Assembly (NCBI GenBank): GCA_905181785.1
Contig: CAJIZC010000015.1
Span: 1 to 43,247 of the forward strand
Origin: an uncultured Candidatus Poseidoniales archaeon
GTDB taxonomy: Archaea; Thermoplasmatota; Poseidoniia; Poseidoniales; Poseidoniaceae
Direction of reading: 5' to 3'
DNA length: 43,247 bases
Shown: piece after piece, positions 38,665-43,247 of the stretch
Position numbering within the stretch: the first letter of the stretch is position 1
Layout of the letters: every line of letters starts with the position of its first letter
The notes under the pieces: generated by a model
Told to the model about the DNA's origin: nothing
What the model saw: the letters and a program-made list of their open reading frames with translations, nothing else
Databases searched by the model: none
Made by a program: the position numbers and the translations under genes

Positions 38665-40527
38665 ATGGCAAGAGGGCGGAACGGCACGGCCGACTCAATG
38701 GCTCCCGAGGATATCAACGAGGGCCATCAGGTGCTCGGCCGCCAAGTGTGGCGGGTTATTCCCTACGCAAAACGATACCCTCGCCGTTTAATCGCAGGTT
38801 TTCTAGGCAATGCCTGCGCACGCGTCGTCGACCTCGTCCCCTTTGTAGCCATTGGCTGGGCCGTGGATTATTTCACATCCGACATGATGGTCGGACCGGG
38901 TATTGTACAATCCGCAGTCACCGCAATTAACAACGATCCAGCTGTTGGTTACGGGTTCTTGATTTTCCTTGGTTTTGCTCTGCTCGCCGTGTTTCAAGGA
39001 ATCTCCGAGTATTCCTGGCAAACGCTTGGTTACAACATCCAGCACGACCTTCGCATGGATGCAACCCGCTCGCTCATTGCCATGGAAGCCTCGTATTACG
39101 ACATGCGTCAAACTGGCCAAATTATGTCTGTGCTCTCAAGCGACGTCAATCAATTGGAAGACGTTGTTTCAGATTCCTCAACTTCGATCATTCGAATCGT
39201 TTTCACCTTCTTGACGGCGTTTGTCATCTTGGCATCGATGTCATGGAAGTTAGCTGGTGTGCTGTTTGGTCCAATTTTGTTTATCATCCCCTGCGTCTAC
39301 TGGTTTTCAACCCGCGTTCAGCGAAAGTACCGCAAGCAACGAGAATCCACAGGTGACATCCACGCCGTGCTCGAGAACCTCATCAGCGGTATATCCGTCG
39401 TTCAAGCCTACAACGCACAATCTTGGGAGGCTCGTCGAGTCAGCCGAGAATCGGGTTCATATCGGGACCAAGCGATAGGTGCAAGCCGAGACCGCAACAG
39501 GTTTTTGCCAATGATTTACGTTATTGCCGGTGTTGCGTTTGGGCTTCTTGTGACCGCAGGTGGCTGGCTGGCGAGCGAAGGTGAAATCTCAACCGGTCAA
39601 CTCGTGACCTTCTTATTGATCAGCACTCGAATGACAATGCCGATGTTCATCTTCGGTATTCTCATCAACCAACTGCAACGCGGGGAAGCTGCCGCACGCA
39701 GGGTGTTCGCAGCGATTGATTTGGAACCAACCATCACCGACGACCCGGACGCAGTCGAACTCGAAGAAGGCATCACTTCTGTTGAATTCCGAAACGTGCA
39801 CTTCACCTATCCAAACACCACCATTAAGGTACTCAGTGGTATTTCTTTCACTGCAAATGGCGGCGATTTCCTCGGCGTAATGGGCCACACTGGGGCTGGG
39901 AAAACCACCATTCTCAAGTTGTTGATGAGGTATTACGTGCCTGACAGCGGGGATGTGCTGATCAATGGCAAGAGCATCAACGACTACACCCTTGACTCTG
40001 TGCGTGACAAAATTGGATTTGTTTCTCAAGAACCGTTCCTGTTTTACGGGACAGTTCGTGACAACGTCAAGTACAATCAAGAAGCCACTGAAGAGGAACT
40101 TCAAATCGCCTTGAAACTGGCAGGCGCCTGGGACTTCATTCAAGATTTGGAAGATAAACTCGACACCATGGTCGGCGACCGTGGCGCTAAACTCAGCGGG
40201 GGTCAACGGGCGCGAGTGTCGCTTGCACGGGCTCTTTTGAAGCAACCAAGCCTGCTCATTCTCGATGAGGCTTCGAGCGCTTTGGATGCTGAGACTGAAC
40301 GCAGGATCCAAGAAAACCTCATCGCATCAGGTTCCGATCGAGCCACAATAGCGGTCGCACACCGCCTATCGACGATTCGAAACGCCAAGGAAATCTTGTC
40401 CATGGTTGATGGCGCGGTTGTTGAACGTGGAACTCACGATTCATTGGTTGCGGCAGGTGGCGTTTACGCAAGCCAGTGGACCATTCAAACGGGCGATATG
40501 GCTGGTTTGAGCGATGCAGAGGACTAA
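38665..40527 (+). CDS. ABC exporter with fused membrane and ATPase domains
   Basis: A 620-residue half-transporter. The N-terminal part has six helices (for example VVDLVPFVAIGWAV, LIFLGFALLAVFQGI, IVFTFLTAFVILASM) of the type 1 exporter fold, then the ATPase has Walker A GHTGAGKTTILK, Q-loop FVSQEPFLF, signature LSGGQRARVSLA, Walker B LLILDEASSALD and the switch His in VAHRLS. Such proteins dimerise and export lipids, lipid-linked sugars or peptides. The ATG at 38665 follows a GGGGG run; 38698 is a second option. It is divergent from the subtilase, and its TAA overlaps the TAG of the next gene on the other strand. Confidence 0.92.
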   Translation: MARGRNGTADSMAPEDINEGHQVLGRQVWRVIPYAKRYPRRLIAGFLGNACARVVDLVPFVAIGWAVDYFTSDMMVGPGIVQSAVTAINNDPAVGYGFLIFLGFALLAVFQGISEYSWQTLGYNIQHDLRMDATRSLIAMEASYYDMRQTGQIMSVLSSDVNQLEDVVSDSSTSIIRIVFTFLTAFVILASMSWKLAGVLFGPILFIIPCVYWFSTRVQRKYRKQRESTGDIHAVLENLISGISVVQAYNAQSWEARRVSRESGSYRDQAIGASRDRNRFLPMIYVIAGVAFGLLVTAGGWLASEGEISTGQLVTFLLISTRMTMPMFIFGILINQLQRGEAAARRVFAAIDLEPTITDDPDAVELEEGITSVEFRNVHFTYPNTTIKVLSGISFTANGGDFLGVMGHTGAGKTTILKLLMRYYVPDSGDVLINGKSINDYTLDSVRDKIGFVSQEPFLFYGTVRDNVKYNQEATEEELQIALKLAGAWDFIQDLEDKLDTMVGDRGAKLSGGQRARVSLARALLKQPSLLILDEASSALDAETERRIQENLIASGSDRATIAVAHRLSTIRNAKEILSMVDGAVVERGTHDSLVAAGGVYASQWTIQTGDMAGLSDAED

Positions 40528-40847
40528 ACTCGCTGTTGAATCGGGCGCAACACCGTTGTCGGTTCTTCTTCAGGTTGTTTAAACCAAGAATCGCCGAGAA
40601 TAATCGCTACAGAAATGGCAAAAAACAGCGGTATGCCGATGATGAGCGACCAGATTGCAACGCTTAACCCTCCGAAAAAGAACTCTTCCAACATCTCGGA
40701 AACGAGAATGATACCTACAAACACTAAGATTCGGCTGATTGTTAGCGCTGTGCGAACAACAGCCCAAATTTCTTCTTCATCGGTTCGTGAATCAGGTTGA
40801 TCCAAATCAGCGAGCCGGTCAGCGAACGTTCGACGCACCATGGCCAT
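40524..40847 (-). CDS. Small two-helix membrane protein, unknown
   Basis: A 107-residue protein with a charged N-terminus (DRLADLDQPDSRTDEEE), two hydrophobic helices (LTISRILVFVGIILVSEML and IWSLIIGIPLFFAISVAIIL) and a short polar tail. No family recognised. Its stop overlaps the stop of the convergent ABC exporter by four bases. It is separated from the glycosyltransferase pair upstream by 87 bases. Confidence 0.6.
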   Translation of the reverse strand: MAMVRRTFADRLADLDQPDSRTDEEEIWAVVRTALTISRILVFVGIILVSEMLEEFFFGGLSVAIWSLIIGIPLFFAISVAIILGDSWFKQPEEEPTTVLRPIQQRV

Positions 40848-40934
40848 CCGTCGTCACCATCAACAAAGGTGTTCCCTCTGTTGAATTGGGGATTGTTTGG
40901 TTCTTGAGGGTGAATTTCACCAACGGCGAGCCTT

Positions 40935-41870
40935 TCATTCATACCTTGGTGGCTTGAGGAGCAGACCATTTTGGTCGTTGATCGCTAAGGAAAAAGAGGT
41001 TGGTGCTTCAATGAGAATTGATAAATCGAGTGTGTTTTGTTCGCCAAAGCCCATTTTCTCAAACACTTCAGGGGAAAAGGAAAACCCTTCTTGGCCGACG
41101 TACCTCGCGCGGGACACTCGGGTGGTGATGCGCCCATAGCCATGACGCCACAACGCCAGGGCGGTGATTGCATCTTGGCTTGTCGGGCAGCCGAAGGGCA
41201 TGCTGGAAAAAGGGGCGGAACGCACAGAAGGTGGAAGCAGAGGCGTGCCGTCTTTTGGCATGCTGCCTTTCTTAGCCATGGTTCGAATAAATCGCCAGCG
41301 GATGGAACGATGGGCCCGTTCGCCGTAGGAAACTCCTTGCAAATAGCGTTCTTCAAAGGCGTAGAGGGTTGCTTTGATGTCATCCCAGACGGGCTTGGCC
41401 ATGCCGTAGCCCCAGAAATGGCGGTTTGTAGCGATCACTTGGTTCACCTGGCCGGCCTGTTCCTCAGCGGTGCCTTTGCTGATGGTGTAAGCCATCACGG
41501 TGCCAATGTCGTTGTATGGTGCGGCCCAATCCATGATGTTCATGACGGTGGAAACATAACTCGGAGCGAGCACCATATCGTCCTCAAACAGAATCACTCG
41601 ATCGTACTCTTTTTCATCGAATAGGGTTCTGCGTGCATCGATTAAATGCCGCCCAATGCCCCAGTTTTCTTCTCTTGCGACGACCGTGATGCCATCAAAT
41701 GTAGAAGAAGCAATGCGTTCTTGCAGGGCTGTTTGGTTTGCTTTTGGCCCACCATCGAGGTAAATATGAATGTCACAGTCATGGGCCTCTGGGTTTGCCT
41801 CGAGGCTTGTCAGCGTTTGGTCAAAATAATCAACCCTGTTGAAACCGATGAGCAGCAGTGCTGTTCTCAT
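40935..41870 (-). CDS. Glycosyltransferase, GT-A fold, GnT-I-like
   Basis: A 311-residue soluble glycosyltransferase. It begins MRTALLLIGFNRVDYFDQTL, and a nucleotide-sugar metal motif appears as VILFEDDMVLAP (near residue 95), the EDD form seen in N-acetylglucosaminyltransferase I-like enzymes rather than the simple DxD. NRHFWGYGMAKPVWDD and the C-terminal YGRITTRVSRARYVGQEG are also in the style of those enzymes. No membrane helix. The ATG follows GTGAGGAACC. It is 14 bases after the larger glycosyltransferase and likely co-transcribed; the product is probably a surface glycan or glycoprotein. Confidence 0.8.
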   Translation of the reverse strand: MRTALLLIGFNRVDYFDQTLTSLEANPEAHDCDIHIYLDGGPKANQTALQERIASSTFDGITVVAREENWGIGRHLIDARRTLFDEKEYDRVILFEDDMVLAPSYVSTVMNIMDWAAPYNDIGTVMAYTISKGTAEEQAGQVNQVIATNRHFWGYGMAKPVWDDIKATLYAFEERYLQGVSYGERAHRSIRWRFIRTMAKKGSMPKDGTPLLPPSVRSAPFSSMPFGCPTSQDAITALALWRHGYGRITTRVSRARYVGQEGFSFSPEVFEKMGFGEQNTLDLSILIEAPTSFSLAINDQNGLLLKPPRYE

Positions 41871-41884
41871 GGTTCCTCACTGCC

Positions 41885-43048
41885 TCATGCGGTTCGAATA
41901 CGGTCGTCAATTTGAGCGCCTTCGCCAGCTTTGCCACCGGTGCGGCGTATCTCGCGCCATGCTTTGTTGACGCCTTGACCGTAGGCCCAATGCGCCAAAA
42001 ACACGAACAAGGGTGCGAAGAATACGGTGCCAATTGAACGGTGCGGTGAAGTGCCGATTGCGGCACCAAGCCAAGCCAGTGCGATGTAGAAACAGACCAT
42101 TCCAAGTGGGATATGGAACGCAACACGGGAAGCGTTCCAATCGCCGGCGAGGGTGAACCAAAGATCAGATTCTGCACCGCCACTGAGGGCGCCGTACACC
42201 ATAGCAAGCAGTGCTGCAACCACCAACCAAGGGAACATACCGATGGCCGTGTGGGACCAGACTGAAATTTCAGGCCAGCGCTTGTTGGCGACCATTCGTG
42301 TGTAGCCATAATTCCGCATCTGCTTCATGTAGGGCTTGAACGGGCGGCGTCGGCGGTGGGGCATCACGTTTGAAGGGTCGATGAACAGCTTGTGTCCTGC
42401 TCGTTGGATTTTGGCGTCAAGCACGACGTCCTCAGCTCCGATGCACCCAGGTTCAAAGAAATCGACTTCCCTCAAGTTGGCCATTCGGTGGGCGCAATTC
42501 ACGCCAGGGTTGTGGGTGATGGGCACAAGTTCGCCCTTTGGCTGGGCGCCGTATCGGGTGCCTGCCGTCATGAATCGGGTGCAGAAAGCGACATCAGCGC
42601 ACTTGGCCCCGAACGGATCTTCATCGGGGGCGAAGTTTGGACCGCCGACCGCTCCGACGTTGTCGTCTTTGAACCACCGAACTAATTTTTCAACCCAGTC
42701 AAGGGGTGGAATGGTGTCGTCATCGGTGAACAACACGAGCTCATGGTCCATTTGGCGAAGAGCGAAATTGCACGCATCAGCGCGATTTCGAGAAGGATCT
42801 TCAATCCATGTAGCCCCGTACTTTTCGCAGACCTGCTTGGTGTGGTCCTTTGATTTTGAATCGCAAATCACAATTTCGAAATCGGAGTATGTTTGCTTGG
42901 AAAGGCGCTCAAGCACGATGTCGAGTTCATCGGCGTTGTTGATGGTTGGAATCAAAACGGCAATCTTGAACGGTGTTCCATCGCCTTTCAGCAATGGGTC
43001 AACCGAGCCAGGTTCTTCGCTCATGGATTGGCGAGGGTCGCTTTCCAT
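41885..43048 (-). CDS. Family 2 glycosyltransferase with C-terminal membrane helices
   Basis: A GT2-family enzyme of about 387 residues. IAVLIPTINNADELDIVLER opens the domain, VICDSKSKDHT follows, and LVLFTDDDTIPPLDW is the DxD metal site; CIGAEDVVLDAKIQRAG is the acceptor-side ED motif. Two or three helices lie at the end (FPWLVVAALLAMVYGAL, LGMVCFYIALAWLGAAI), so it is membrane-bound, as with dolichol-phosphate or polysaccharide-type enzymes. The frame is open to an ATG at 43078 that overlaps the previous stop, but a hairpin lies in that stretch; ATG at 43048 or 43024 is more likely. It forms an operon with the GnT-I-like enzyme. Confidence 0.87.
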   Translation of the reverse strand: MESDPRQSMSEEPGSVDPLLKGDGTPFKIAVLIPTINNADELDIVLERLSKQTYSDFEIVICDSKSKDHTKQVCEKYGATWIEDPSRNRADACNFALRQMDHELVLFTDDDTIPPLDWVEKLVRWFKDDNVGAVGGPNFAPDEDPFGAKCADVAFCTRFMTAGTRYGAQPKGELVPITHNPGVNCAHRMANLREVDFFEPGCIGAEDVVLDAKIQRAGHKLFIDPSNVMPHRRRRPFKPYMKQMRNYGYTRMVANKRWPEISVWSHTAIGMFPWLVVAALLAMVYGALSGGAESDLWFTLAGDWNASRVAFHIPLGMVCFYIALAWLGAAIGTSPHRSIGTVFFAPLFVFLAHWAYGQGVNKAWREIRRTGGKAGEGAQIDDRIRTA

Positions 43049-43057
43049 AAGAAGGCA

Positions 43058-43073
43058 AGGGCCGTTTGGCCCT
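43058..43073 (-). terminator. Hairpin after the archaellin-like gene
   Basis: AGGGCC (43058-43063) and GGCCCT (43068-43073) form a perfect six-base stem with a four-base loop two bases past the TGA at 43075. On the minus strand it is followed by TTGCCTTCTT, a moderately T-rich tail. It may end the upstream transcript and argues against translation from the ATG at 43078. Confidence 0.45.
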
Positions 43074-43074
43074 C

Positions 43075-43247
43075 TCATTCAGCAAACGAGGTTGACTCAT
43101 CAAGTGTTCTTCCTTCACGAGTGTCGGTGATGGTAACCTTGACTTCACAGGTTTCGCCTGCAGTGCAGAGGTCTTGTCCAGATTCGACGATGGTGACACC
43201 GTCACCAACGGACCAAACTTGGTCAGTGGTGGATCCGAACTCAACAA
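43075..43247 (-). CDS. C-terminal part of archaellin/type IV pilin-like protein (partial)
   Basis: The last 56 residues of a gene that runs off the right edge of the window on the minus strand. The fragment reads VWSVGDGVTIVESGQDLC, a second Cys six residues later, and VKVTITDTREGRTLDEST before FAE and the stop. This beta-strand pattern with a Cys pair resembles the outer domain of archaellins and archaeal type IV pilins, but with only the tail in view this is not certain. It is followed by the two glycosyltransferases, which could modify it. Confidence 0.6.
   Translation of the reverse strand, partial: VEFGSTTDQVWSVGDGVTIVESGQDLCTAGETCEVKVTITDTREGRTLDESTSFAE

Noticed and set aside
42999-43247. 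82-residue open frame at the right edge on the minus strand
   Set aside because: Another minus-strand frame here gives a clear beta-rich protein tail ending in TGA at 43075; the 82-residue frame is basic, Pro/Ser-rich and overlaps the start of the GT2 gene out of frame.
1-43247. CRISPR array
   Set aside because: No set of regularly spaced identical repeats occurs; the only periodic DNA is the protein-coding TSP3 array.

Overview
The window reads as chromosomal DNA of a planktonic euryarchaeon, most likely a Marine Group II member (Candidatus Poseidoniales). The archaeal signs are a Bud32 kinase, deoxyhypusine synthase, an FlaI/TadA-type pilus ATPase with two membrane-platform proteins, a UPF0200-type kinase, a tRNA-Gly gene with a well placed TATA box, and an archaellin/pilin-like protein tail. 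The Poseidoniales assignment rests on the overall style: a giant secreted subtilase with thrombospondin type-3 repeats, a peptidase-rich gene set and dense packing. It is an inference, not proven from one marker gene. No transposase, integrase, CRISPR array, rRNA or phage gene was seen.

Layout. 1-5.9 kb: a P-loop kinase (+) abuts a five-gene minus-strand operon for a Tad/type-IV-pilus-like machine (ATPase, two T2SSF platform proteins, two small one-membrane-helix proteins). 5.9-9.9 kb: a UPF0200 kinase, an ABC-2 transporter pair and a crotonase. 9.9-10.7 kb: an odd region with several strong hairpins and an orphan, very basic protein. 10.7-14.8 kb: CPBP protease, an unknown membrane protein, RdgB, CrcB, a ferritin-like protein and Bud32. 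14.9-20.6 kb: NadA, a PAP2 phosphatase fused to a large extra domain, a DUF971-Mrp pair, a small membrane protein, ArsC and tRNA-Gly(GCC).

20.6-26.2 kb: a large surface protein, then a compact polyamine/hypusine operon (agmatinase, SpeD, deoxyhypusine synthase). 26.4-30.7 kb: a winged-helix-like protein, a secreted M14 carboxypeptidase, an M17 leucyl aminopeptidase and a short galactokinase. 30.7-32.8 kb: a fusion of a GH1 beta-glycosidase with a sugar-1-phosphate nucleotidyltransferase, tail-to-tail with the galactokinase, then tRNA-Gly(UCC). 32.9-38.6 kb: the subtilase with about 15 TSP3-like units. 38.7-43.2 kb: an ABC exporter, a small membrane protein, two glycosyltransferases and the 3' end of an archaellin/pilin-like gene.

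Together the genes suggest a heterotroph that breaks down protein outside the cell (subtilase, M14) and finishes peptides inside (M17), takes sugars from beta-glycosides, and carries glycosylated surface appendages. The most unusual items are the cysteine-free Mrp ATPase with an inserted beta-rich loop beside a Cys-rich DUF971 protein, the GH1-nucleotidyltransferase fusion facing a galactokinase, the PAP2 fusion, the Tad platform protein with a large ectodomain, and the hairpin-flanked basic orphan near 10 kb.
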